64,000 nt of DNA from Opitutia bacterium ISCC 52 (GTDB lineage: Bacteria > Verrucomicrobiota > Verrucomicrobiia > Opitutales > UBA2995), in NCBI GenBank assembly GCA_014529675.2, contig CP076040.1:4367501-4431500 (forward strand), read 5' to 3'. The position numbers were made by a program, and so were the translations under genes. Of the stretch, positions 45,401 through 52,696 are shown one piece after another; position 1 is the first letter of the stretch; the number at the start of each line of letters is the position of its first letter. The notes beneath the pieces are model-generated. The model saw nothing but the letters and a program-made list of their open reading frames with translations, was not told the DNA's origin and did not search any database.

Positions 45401-45755
45401 CGGTCGCATTGGTGAATACGTTGAAGTTACCTCCGGCTCCATCCTGATCATTGGTATCCAGAACAGTATTTAGAGAGTAATCGATGAGTTCGTCTATGTC
45501 GGTCAAACCGGTGTCATCGATGAATTCTTGAGTCCAGACTGATACGGACGCCGAGGTGTCACGCAAGCTGGAGTTAAAACGAGTACCCGAGAGGGTGTTC
45601 GTGGCGGAGTAACCTAAGTCAGAAGATTCATCTACTTCGAAAGGATTAAGGTCATAAACTTCATTATCCTCATTCGAAGTGTCCTGGGCAAATGCCAAAG
45701 GAGCGATGAGACCGGATAACAATGCGTACAGCAGAATTTGGAGTCGTTTATTCAT
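42489..45755 (-). CDS. TonB-dependent outer-membrane receptor
   Basis: This 1088-residue protein has a signal peptide ('LLSGLIAPLAFA'), the N-terminal segment 'EVYDLNPFEVDESSDLGYSATNTLSGTRFNSSLRDTSASVSVWTQEFIDDTG' characteristic of the plug and TonB-interacting region in Opitutia, a plug domain with 'DYFKSIIPDDSYKIGRYDDSRGPNGVLFGVSNAGGLINQTS', a long beta barrel, and a terminal aromatic strand ('PRAYRFTVTYDF'). It would import a substrate such as an oligosaccharide. It has no SusD neighbour. A LacI-like palindrome lies about 110 bases upstream of the start. Confidence 0.95.
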   Translation of the reverse strand: MNKRLQILLYALLSGLIAPLAFAQDTSNEDNEVYDLNPFEVDESSDLGYSATNTLSGTRFNSSLRDTSASVSVWTQEFIDDTGLTDIDELIDYSLNTVLDTNDQDGAGGNFNVFTNATAVTQRIRTRGIESSRGIDYFKSIIPDDSYKIGRYDDSRGPNGVLFGVSNAGGLINQTSLVANTYQDSGRVRYSFGTSSRNRAEFRFNKVIVEDKLAVVVAALNQENGHWRDWISDDKERAYVAMTWRPTEKITFRANYEDGMHHKTSIQQSPITDRGLPYYDHLIANGLDGLTFNPYRGNGQGARVTNATRAVGVGARDGNPRRNVDILRNNGSIQGAQNRFTFIENDGTFHNLSGSFNTVGYNNRGVFHPDGSPGYNDFDTSRVNRINDQSVLPYHYNPGGPDFYRETDFDMYSAFLDVQITDNWFFNVQFGKQAADIDVPQIQGSRPEFRFDPNTVQDTVDPNAPPNPWVGQPYFDGDYRRDKNISRYEEIRASTSYNLDTGSNWLGRHRMAIAASKVDETQRRGNTWLALGGNPARRGTFLDTQGNRYENSNYLHADNRITVRNYFDWNDRSTWKAGSWRNVPATVTTDRFGPDQFSPGVMTTYPVVWAEQQPGNINYLINQVTDSRMAVIQSHFWDDRLVITYGYREDEVTIDRAGHYRDPLIGWIPDLSITKDTPSDENTIPGAPQTDFDGTVRTAGAVFHLTDNISLVANTGSNIGVPDFRRTVFPGGATSPPPNGDGQDFGIDFSILDNRVSGRLVYYETESIQEVVGGSQASAPMERIYQAYEDTLGGADLESLLNRRQELRPEVNGRFRDNISSGYEMRITANITNNWRLQLNASKTDRIVSNSFSKAIDFLGLTRGEDGRLVQGVTEVEIPDPDPDAEEGDTIDTFVISNPGAYESGKVIAEFLALESQLGEGQTVGNTPQEGSGSIAGEIYDLVDNVNDNIETAEKRWGLRPYRVNLFSTYDFKEGFLKGWSFISGYRWQDSNIIGEEDGVEFSGVPIEILDLGLRYRTARGKGFFGGDGRWTFQLNVQNALNNRTIIPSRLAIDGNIDYQVPGGRGPAYARFDLPTPRAYRFTVTYDF

Positions 45756-45866
45756 TGAGTCTAAGCTATGGGTTTGAAATGCAATTTACCAAGTTGCTGA
45801 TTGAGTAGTTTGTAGTGGGTTTCCCTAAAGATGTAACTGAAAGAGAAATTCTAGCATTTTCAGGTC

Positions 45867-45880
45867 TGAAAACGTTATCA
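45867..45880. promoter_or_regulatory. LacI-type operator candidate upstream of the TonB receptor
   Basis: TGAAAACGTTATCA is a near-perfect palindrome (TGAnAAC/GTTnTCA) centred on CG, the layout of LacI-family operators. It lies 112 bases before the start of the TonB-dependent receptor gene. LacI-family sugar regulators are common partners of such receptors. No lacI-type gene is in the window. Confidence 0.5.
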
Positions 45881-46021
45881 ATTTCATTTCAATCAATATT
45901 CATTCTGCACATACTAAATCCGGTTGGTCAATGCCAACCTGTCGCTAGACGGCATCTTATAATAATATAAGCGCAAAACACCCACCTGTACAGACCAGTT
46001 GCGGTAAAATCCCCCAGTTTC

Positions 46022-48673
46022 TTAGCGAGTTCTAAAAGAGTCGCTTGTGACGATTTCGACGATCAAATCCTGGAATCCTTGGCCATGCCTGGCAAATGTG
46101 CCCCCGAGGCTTTCAGCAAGGCGTTTATCACCGAAATTCGGCTCTCGTCCTGTTGAATAGATGAGCAATTTTTCGGTCAGGCAGCTCGCAAACAATTCGG
46201 GATTGTCCAAAAGGTACTGTTTTAAGTCAGTAACATCTCGTAACGGGGCACCATCGGGAAGTTCGGCCATCGAATCGATTTCCAGACCTTTTCGAGTTCC
46301 TTTCCCTTGATTGGCATAATACTCCGCGTCCAGCTCGACAGAGGCTCCCACGGTGTAGACAGGGTAAAATTCCCGCCACCGTCCTACGGGATCAAAATTT
46401 TCCATGACAAACCCTAGCGGATCGATCTTTTGGTGACAGCGAGCACAAGCCGGATCGGCCAGATGCGCCACCATCTGCTCACGCATGGTCGTTGTTCCAG
46501 TTGTATCGGGAGCCACCGCAGGAACATCAGGCGGTGGCGGCGGAGTTGACTGACCCAGTACATTCTCAAGCAACCAGACGCCGCGATGAACAGGATGCGT
46601 ATCCACCCCGTTGGCGGTAGCCATCATGATGGAAGCCATGCCCAACAGACCGCCCTGAATATATCCTTTGGGAAATGTGACCCGCTCCATGTCCCGATCT
46701 TTAAGATCGCCTCCGTAAATCTTGTTCAGTCTCTCATTTCGATAACTGAATCCCGGATCGATAAAGGTATCTAAACTGTGGTTCTCAAGCAGGATCTCTT
46801 CAAAGAACATCTCAGTCTCTGCGATCATGGCATCCCGGTCCTGGTTTATGAATTTGAGCAAGCGCGGATCGGGCATAATATCCTTGAGAATGCGCGTGCC
46901 CAACCATTGTCCGGTGAAGTGGCGAATAAATTCCTGCCTCTCAGGTTTAGCCAACAAGCGCCGAACTTCTTTTCCCAAGGTTTCAGCGTTCGATAGTTCA
47001 CCTCGCCTTGCCAAGTCTAGCAGCTCTGCGTCGGGTGGCCCACTAGTCAGGAAATAGCTCAAACGACTCGCCAGGTCCCAGTCATCCAAAGCTCCCGGCC
47101 TTAAACCCCGATAAAGAAAATGAGGAGAAACCAAGGCACGCCGGATGGCCAGGTGAAGGGCGTCTTCCACACGTTTTTCGGGAAACTCACGCCGATGGCT
47201 TCGAACCACAGCAAGGTAGTCCTCGAGCTGATCCGCCAACACCGGCCTTCGAAATACCCGGGTTAAGAATTTTTGCAGGAACTGCCTGGCAAATTCCATA
47301 TCGGACAACTCGGATGGTCGCTCCCCCAGGAATCGCTCGGAGCGAGCCAAGCGCATGCGCGTTAACGGATCTGAAACCACCCGTGTAGGGCCCTTGATCG
47401 AAGCGTCTAGAATATCCAAAGCTGGGCCGAAGCGAAGCATTTCCTCGGATGCATATTTGATAGCCCAGTTGGAAAAGCCATTGGAGAAGCCTCCACCGTA
47501 ACGCTCAGGCAGCGAATCCAATCGCGGATCGTCCAAGTCGAGATCGTCACTCTTCATCAGGTCTTGAATCGTTTCGTAAAACTCGGCTCCCGTTGTTCCT
47601 CTTGGACCGCCTTGAAATTTTAAATTGGCTGCGTGGAATTTGCGGCTCCTCAATAATCGCTCATCGATAAACGTGCGATCTAACCCTCCGTGAGCACCCG
47701 CGGGAGACCTCATCGGGCCATCGGCCCATCGAAATCCAACCACCTCTCCCACAAAGAGCTCCGCCTCCATATCGAAAGTACTTCCTTGTTTTTCATGCAC
47801 AGGGACATCGAAAGCCCCTAGATACCTGAAGTTTTCGAAGGGGCCGTATATATCTTCGCCATTCTGTCGGGCATAGACTTCCAGCCGAAAGGGATTATCC
47901 CTCGGCGCGTAAAACATGTCTCCGGTCTGAAAAGGTCGGGCCTCAACCTGCACCTGATAGATGCCACTTACCGATACTTCAAAGGGAGCCGTCCAAGCAG
48001 CATCATTGGCTCTGTTCCTCGACGAAACGATCCGATAGACACCACGGCCTTCCGCAGAGTCACCACCCAAATTCGGGCTCACAGCATGCGGGTATTCGAG
48101 AGGCTCCGCTTCGGGAAGTGCAACTGGCGCCGGTAACACTTCATCGACGACAGCCGCCGCGTTTTCGAAATATTGAGCCAGCAACGGAGGAGACAGAATC
48201 AGTCCTGAAGCGACATTATCAAAGCCATGCGCCGTGTCATCCGTTGGGAATGATGCTGACACTTCAAAGTCGGGTAAATTGAACAGGCTCCGAATGGTGT
48301 TCTCATACTCCACGCGATTGAGCCGGCGCGGTGAAGTGCCCCCAACGGGCGCATGCTTCGTTAAATCGCGCCCAAGCCAGGCTAGAAAATCCTCACGCTC
48401 CTGAGAACTGGGGAATGACTCCGCATCTCGAGGAGGCATGTCACTTGAATGGACAACTTCGTACACCTGGCTCCAAAAATCAGTCGTTCCTTCCGCAGAC
48501 CAATCCACAGAGGTCATTTCAAGATTCACATCGCCTTCGATAAAATCGTCATCACCCGCATGGCATTCAAAACAATGGTTCTTAAAAAATCCTAAGGCTA
48601 GTCTGGGTAACTCCTCACTCGCTAAGGCAAATCCCGAGATCAGAAAACAACAACTGCAGATAAAAGTCCTCAT
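46022..48673 (-). CDS. Planctomycete-type cytochrome c/DUF1592 protein, second copy
   Basis: This 883-residue paralogue of the gene at 31221 has a signal peptide ('CCFLISGFALA'), an N-terminal CxxCH ('CFECHAGDDD'), DUF1587 ('PRRLNRVEYENTIRSLFNLPDFEVSASFPTDDTAHGFDNVASGL'), the DUF1595, DUF1592, DUF1588 and DUF1585 blocks, and a second CxxCH ('CARCHQKIDPLGFVMENFDPVGRWREFYP'). It shares the organisation DUF1552 then DUF1592 with the operon at 29915, but here 276 bases of repeat-like DNA lie between them. Confidence 0.93.
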   Translation of the reverse strand: MRTFICSCCFLISGFALASEELPRLALGFFKNHCFECHAGDDDFIEGDVNLEMTSVDWSAEGTTDFWSQVYEVVHSSDMPPRDAESFPSSQEREDFLAWLGRDLTKHAPVGGTSPRRLNRVEYENTIRSLFNLPDFEVSASFPTDDTAHGFDNVASGLILSPPLLAQYFENAAAVVDEVLPAPVALPEAEPLEYPHAVSPNLGGDSAEGRGVYRIVSSRNRANDAAWTAPFEVSVSGIYQVQVEARPFQTGDMFYAPRDNPFRLEVYARQNGEDIYGPFENFRYLGAFDVPVHEKQGSTFDMEAELFVGEVVGFRWADGPMRSPAGAHGGLDRTFIDERLLRSRKFHAANLKFQGGPRGTTGAEFYETIQDLMKSDDLDLDDPRLDSLPERYGGGFSNGFSNWAIKYASEEMLRFGPALDILDASIKGPTRVVSDPLTRMRLARSERFLGERPSELSDMEFARQFLQKFLTRVFRRPVLADQLEDYLAVVRSHRREFPEKRVEDALHLAIRRALVSPHFLYRGLRPGALDDWDLASRLSYFLTSGPPDAELLDLARRGELSNAETLGKEVRRLLAKPERQEFIRHFTGQWLGTRILKDIMPDPRLLKFINQDRDAMIAETEMFFEEILLENHSLDTFIDPGFSYRNERLNKIYGGDLKDRDMERVTFPKGYIQGGLLGMASIMMATANGVDTHPVHRGVWLLENVLGQSTPPPPPDVPAVAPDTTGTTTMREQMVAHLADPACARCHQKIDPLGFVMENFDPVGRWREFYPVYTVGASVELDAEYYANQGKGTRKGLEIDSMAELPDGAPLRDVTDLKQYLLDNPELFASCLTEKLLIYSTGREPNFGDKRLAESLGGTFARHGQGFQDLIVEIVTSDSFRTR

Positions 48674-48710
48674 TAAAAACTTATGGAATTTCGCCCAAAA
48701 AAGTGACTCG

Positions 48711-48880
48711 AAGCGGCAGAGCGAGACGCTCTGGCCCTACCATCATAGAAAAACCAATATTGGTAGGGCAATTGCGCGTGCCTTGCCACAGTCTTTTGGC
48801 GACGGCTGGTCCCCGCTACCGAGGAACGAAGCTGACGACACCTCAACGAGCGAAGCAGGTTTCGAGTGCAACGACACCAA
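48711..48880. repeat. Intergenic repeat element with GCCCTACC inverted modules, copy A
   Basis: The region between the two minus-strand genes holds CAGAGCG-AGA-CGCTCTG (48717-48733) and the inverted pair GCCCTACC (48734-48741) and GGTAGGGC (48762-48769). It also has a stretch at 48820-48842 beginning CGAGGAACGAAG and ending TGACGACACC that recurs at 51719-51740. These shared blocks mark it as a dispersed element rather than unique spacer. Confidence 0.7.
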
Positions 48881-48949
48881 AATAACATGCCGTTCCCATA
48901 AAGAAAACCATTACTCGTGCAAGTCATGAGATGCATTTTATGATTCGCA

Positions 48950-50239
48950 CTAGGATGAAAAACACTCGTTCAGATTGCGGCTCGCTCCAGCGAACTGGTC
49001 GACATCCATTCCGAGCTGTTGCATCACGGAAATGTACAAATCACCAAGCAGGCGTGGGTTGTTTGAATTGCGATCATGCGCCCAGTGGTTTCCATGGTTC
49101 AACCCGCCGCCAGCCACCAGCGTAGGAAGATTTGTATTATCATGCGTATTCGAATCTCCCATACCACTTCCATATACAATCGCGGTTGAATCGAGAAGCG
49201 ATTTACCCTCCGCATCGCGGTGGGTATCGAGCGTTCTGACAAAGCGGGCAAAGCTTTTCACGTGCTCCTGCCCAATCCTGCTATATTCGGCGATCTTCTG
49301 GGGCTGATTGCCATGATGGGACAAAGCGTGGTAACCGGTACTCAGTCGTTCACCCTCAATCTCAAATACCTGAGTTCTTCCCGGTATCATAAAAGACATT
49401 ACACGGGTAGAATCGGTCGTCAGCGCTAATCCCATAAGATCATACATGATCGTTTCACAATGCAGGGCCTGCTCCGGCGATACGGGATCGAATGGGGGCA
49501 ATGGATAATCGGTCGTTGGGTAAGGGTTTTCCAACCACTTTTCCTGTTTCTGAAGCTTTTTCTCAACGTCTCTTAAAGAAGATAAATACTCATCGAGCTT
49601 TTCTTGATCGCTCTGGGAGACCTGCCTTTGAATCGACTTCGCTTCTTCGAGGACATCGTCGAGGATACTTGAGTTGCCTTTCAGGACATACTCGATCCGC
49701 GACTTGTCACTATCGGACCGGAAAAGCGTTTGGTAGAAAACACTCGGCCTGCCGATCATTGGAAGAGCCACCCCTTCCTTGGTGAAACTCATCTGAGCAC
49801 CGCCTAATTCCGCACCGCAGGTAAGTTGCATGGAGGCGTAGCGAGTCTGGTGTCCCACATGATCGGCTACAAGCTGATCCAGTGAAACGGAGCCAGCTGC
49901 TGAACCTGTCATCCATGCCTTCCATCCTTCGTGCCCATTGCGACCCCGGTGATCCAAACCGCTGAATATCGAGAGTTTGTCCTGAAACGGTTTTAAAGGC
50001 TCAAGCACATGAGGCATTTCGAATGATTTGCCTACTTGCTTTGGGAAGAAATGCTCTCGATGAAAGCCCAGGTAAGTCCCTATACAGACCAATCGTTTTA
50101 CCTGCCCAGATCCTACCGCAGCCTGCAAGACGGGCATTCTAAACGATTCCAACATAGGAAGCGCCAGACTCACACCTACCCCTTTAAGAAACTGTCTTCG
50201 ATGCATCCCTGTTTTCATCGGTGGAGGAGAAAATGGCAA
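48950..50239 (-). CDS. DUF1552 protein, Tat-exported, second copy
   Basis: This 429-residue paralogue of the gene at 29915 has the twin-arginine-like start 'MHRRQFLKGVGVSLALPMLESF' and the DUF1552 blocks 'RLVCIGTYLGFHREHFFPKQVGKSFEMPHVLEPLKPFQDKLSIFSGLDHRGRNGHEGWKAW' and 'IVYGSGMGDSNTHDNTNLPTLVAGGGLNHGNHWAHD'. The start at 50239 is the longest; ATGs at 50218 and 50206 are equally possible. It leads the second DUF1552-DUF1592 pair. Confidence 0.92.
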   Translation of the reverse strand: MPFSPPPMKTGMHRRQFLKGVGVSLALPMLESFRMPVLQAAVGSGQVKRLVCIGTYLGFHREHFFPKQVGKSFEMPHVLEPLKPFQDKLSIFSGLDHRGRNGHEGWKAWMTGSAAGSVSLDQLVADHVGHQTRYASMQLTCGAELGGAQMSFTKEGVALPMIGRPSVFYQTLFRSDSDKSRIEYVLKGNSSILDDVLEEAKSIQRQVSQSDQEKLDEYLSSLRDVEKKLQKQEKWLENPYPTTDYPLPPFDPVSPEQALHCETIMYDLMGLALTTDSTRVMSFMIPGRTQVFEIEGERLSTGYHALSHHGNQPQKIAEYSRIGQEHVKSFARFVRTLDTHRDAEGKSLLDSTAIVYGSGMGDSNTHDNTNLPTLVAGGGLNHGNHWAHDRNSNNPRLLGDLYISVMQQLGMDVDQFAGASRNLNECFSS

Positions 50240-50297
50240 ACGTGACTCGAAATCAACTGATATCGTGAAAATGCAGTGTGAAGCAGGTTTTCATGGG

Positions 50298-50312
50298 GTT
50301 CGATCATCGAAC
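50298..50312. promoter_or_regulatory. Palindrome upstream of the second DUF1552 gene
   Basis: GTTCGATCATCGAAC is a perfect 7-1-7 inverted repeat located about 60 bases upstream of the DUF1552 start on the minus strand. It lacks a T run and so may be a regulator binding site rather than a terminator. No known regulator site was matched. Confidence 0.4.
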
Positions 50313-50319
50313 GAGTTAT

Positions 50320-50359
50320 AAAAAATCCCCCACCGGTAACAACGCGATACCAGTGGAGG
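50320..50359 (-). terminator. Terminator of the DUF4252 gene pair
   Basis: On the minus strand, CCTCCACTGGTA and TACCGGTGGGGG form a 12-bp stem (two G-U wobbles) around a 9-base loop, followed by six T residues at 50325-50320. It lies 69 bases past the stop of the frame-broken DUF4252 gene. Confidence 0.85.
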
Positions 50360-50428
50360 ATAGTGCCAGTAAGCAGGACTTACCGGATTCCGTTTCTCTA
50401 TAGTTCAGTACTTCTACTTTCGCCTATT

Positions 50429-50996
50429 TTATAGGACGATCTCTTCTTTAAATACTTTCTCAAAATTGGGCAGCTCGTGAGCGTGGTTCTTTGCAGCTGT
50501 CAGGATGATGTCCTCGAGTTCTCCGCGCAGTCTAACCAGCACCACTTCCCGCTCTGCCATGACCACAACAAATAACTCATTAGGAAATTTGTCTTCCTTG
50601 GTAGGCGCATAAACGCCAACGGTTTCCTTTTTTCCCGAACAATCACGACAGGTTCAAACCCGTGAGCTTCCATACTAGCTTGTACGCGTTGAGCCGCAGC
50701 GCTTCGTTTGGAATTAAGGGATCCCTGGACTTCATACACGCCCACATCGACGCGGCTAACACGATCAAGATACTGGCGGGTTTCCTGCACTTCTGGTTCA
50801 TCGATGAAAGCCGTTACCGTTTTGGCCATTCTAAGTGGAATAAATCCCAGGCTAAGTTCGATGTTCTTGTTTAGCTTTTCCTGCCCATCGAACACGGCTT
50901 CGCGAACGTCTTGTAAGTGAGCGTTCTCGGCCCACAACCTACAAAGAGAAATGTGAGGGCGACAACCGCCCCCACGGTATAAATACATCGTTTCAT
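50429..50996 (-). pseudogene. DUF4252 lipoprotein gene, broken by two frameshifts
   Basis: The start ATG at 50996 encodes a lipoprotein signal with lipobox 'LFVGC'. The frame then shifts near 50928-50934 (CGGCCCA region) to reach 'AENAHLQDVREAVFDGQEKLNKNIELSLGFIPLRM...ASMEAHGFEPVVIVREK'. A second shift at the T6 run 50628-50633 (A6 on the coding strand) leads into 'TVGVYAPTKEDKFPNELFVVVMAEREVVLVRLRGELEDIIL' and a stop at 50429-50431. Adding one base at each place restores about 189 residues. Both are simple homopolymer indels, so either decay or assembly error is possible. It follows an intact DUF4252 gene. Confidence 0.8.
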
Positions 50997-50997
50997 T

Positions 50998-51552
50998 TTA
51001 GCTTTCCTCCAGCATCTGGCCGATCTTGTCGAGCTGCGGTATGTTGAGCTGTTTTCCAAGGTCAGCGAGGGCTTCGATGGCGACGTTTCCGACAATGTTG
51101 ATGAAGACGGCTTCTTCGCCCGAGGCGACGCTGACTACGATGGCTTCATCAGATGGCATGTTTGCAAATACGGCGACGTTTTCAACACCGTCTTTTACAG
51201 TAACGAGCTGCTCCCAATTCTGATCGATGAGGTTGTCAGCTATGTTGGCAACGCTCTCTGCAAATTGCTCCCGGTTGTCTTCCGTCACTTCATAGACGTG
51301 AACCAGAACGAGCTCGACACTACTGATGAGGTTGGAGACGTCTTCGTTTTGAGCTTCAACGATCGAAGCAGCAAGGCGAAGCAAGGGTCCTTTGAGCTGA
51401 ACTTCTACTTTAGATTCTTCAGCGTGCATTCCGACATACTTTTCAAAGTTGATGTAGCCGGGATTCGTTTCGAAGGAATCAGCTGCCATTAAGGGAACTG
51501 TTACCAAAACGATAGATGTGCCGAGTAAGGCGATTAGTTGTTTCATGTGCAT
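50998..51552 (-). CDS. DUF4252 family exported protein
   Basis: This 184-residue protein has a signal peptide (residues 1-23, 'TVPLMA') and the DUF4252 pattern 'LKGPLLRLAASIVEAQNEDVSNLISSVELVLVHVYEV' with 'DKIGQMLEES' at the end. DUF4252 proteins are small exported or lipid-anchored proteins of unknown role. The broken second copy starts one base after its stop. The two genes share a terminator at 50320-50359. Confidence 0.88.
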   Translation of the reverse strand: MHMKQLIALLGTSIVLVTVPLMAADSFETNPGYINFEKYVGMHAEESKVEVQLKGPLLRLAASIVEAQNEDVSNLISSVELVLVHVYEVTEDNREQFAESVANIADNLIDQNWEQLVTVKDGVENVAVFANMPSDEAIVVSVASGEEAVFINIVGNVAIEALADLGKQLNIPQLDKIGQMLEES

Positions 51553-51639
51553 GTTGGATTAAAGGTTTATGTGCTTGTGATAAACAAGTAACCCGGGAGA
51601 CACCTCGGAAGTCGCAGAAAAATTAATTTCTCTTAACAA

Positions 51640-51830
51640 AATGGCGAAGACTCCGTCTACCCGACCAGATGCCGCCGCCCTACCGCGCCACATTTAAGGT
51701 AGGGACAGATCGCCGTTTCGAGGAACGAAGTGACGACACCAGCACTGTCCGCGTACAACGACGTTCGGCGTCCTCAGGCTTCGCACAAGGCTTCGACCCG
51801 ACACGGTCGGCGAGGTCGCCCTACCAATGA
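51640..51830. repeat. Intergenic repeat element with GCCCTACC modules, copy B
   Basis: This part of the 333-base gap 51553-51885 holds three copies of the GCCCTACC module: 51677-51684, the inverted GGTAGGG at 51698-51704, and 51818-51825. The stretch 51719-51740 (CGAGGAACGAAG then TGACGACACC) matches copy A at 48820-48842 with one base of indel. No coding frame is supported. The remainder of the gap shows nothing else of note. Confidence 0.7.
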
Positions 51831-51885
51831 ATGCCTACCGCTCTAGAAAAAACATCACTGTTTCTCTGATCCCAAGCCTCGCCCC

Positions 51886-52380
51886 CTACCTTGCTTCCTT
51901 TGCTAAAACGAAAAAAGTATAATTGAAGCTCTCGTCTGAGCTTTTCCGGCATTCCAACTCCGCCGAAAAATAATCCTTCCATTCTGGGAAGGACGTATCT
52001 CCTTCAACTTCAGCATGCACAACAGTCAGATATAACTTTTCTGCCAAAGGCAGGCTCTCTTCATAAATGGACTCCCCTCCACAAATCCAGATCGGGCCGT
52101 CTCCTTCTAGCCCTTGGGCTAACTCCAGAGCGAGTGGCAAGGAAACCGCAGCCAGCACTCCCCGTGGGGAAAACAAAGGATCACGGCTCAGCACAATCGT
52201 ATCGGAATCGGGAAAAGCTTCACCGGTTTCCTCAAAGCAGCAACGCCCCTCAATAACAATGCCGCCCTTAACCTTATTTCTGAAGTAATCGGTATCTTCT
52301 GGAATCGACCACGGCAATCCCCCGTCTTTGCCAATAATCCGGTTTTCGGAGCACGCCACGATGATGTAAATAGGTTTCAC
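51886..52380 (-). CDS. folA: Dihydrofolate reductase
   Basis: This 164-residue enzyme reduces dihydrofolate to tetrahydrofolate with NADPH. It begins 'IIVACSENRIIGKDGGLPWSIPEDTDYFRNKVKGG', where the 'LPW' and the acidic residue for substrate protonation are in place. It also has 'IVLSRDPLF' and the 'GPIWICGGESIYEESLPLAEKLYLTVVHAEVEGDTSFPEW' block. It is a stand-alone minus-strand gene. Confidence 0.96.
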   Translation of the reverse strand: MKPIYIIVACSENRIIGKDGGLPWSIPEDTDYFRNKVKGGIVIEGRCCFEETGEAFPDSDTIVLSRDPLFSPRGVLAAVSLPLALELAQGLEGDGPIWICGGESIYEESLPLAEKLYLTVVHAEVEGDTSFPEWKDYFSAELECRKSSDESFNYTFFVLAKEAR

Positions 52381-52465
52381 GCTCCAACTAGATCGATCTG
52401 TTCCAGGGAGATGAAGACCAAAAGTCAGAAATTGCAGATTCCTCCAAAAGTACGATTAATTTTGA

Positions 52466-52696
52466 ATAATAGCCGCCAAACACTATCACCCTGAGGCGGA
52501 AGAATCGTACACCATGGTTTCAGGAACGGCACAGATGCTACTTGGCGAAGAACAGACCACCATCACCGCTGGAGATTGTGTCGTTATAAAAGCGAACACC
52601 CATCACAAGATCTGGAACGAGACCGAGGAGGATGTTGTATTCATCGCCACCTGCGTTCCGGCCTGGGTTGAGGGCAATTCTGTCTACCTCGAATGA
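52466..52696 (+). pseudogene. Truncated cupin protein
   Basis: The frame upstream of the ATG at 52514 encodes 'KHYHPEAEESYTMVSGTAQMLLGEEQTTITAGDCVVIKANTHHKIWN', i.e. both cupin motifs (HxH...E...G and G...H...N). It reaches a stop codon at 52463 with no start codon, so the N-terminus is missing. A start at 52514 would lose the metal-binding HxH. It is probably a decayed gene or one with an upstream frameshift. Its stop overlaps the start of hrpB (ATGA). Confidence 0.6.

Noticed and set aside
45756-46021. Riboswitch upstream of the TonB receptor
   Set aside because: No cobalamin-type or other known conserved core was seen; only a small hairpin and the LacI-like palindrome.
50628-50633. Possible programmed frameshift in the DUF4252 gene
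   Set aside because: The A6 run does not match a canonical A-AAA-AAG slip in the reading frame, and a second unrelated break exists upstream, so decay or read error is more likely.
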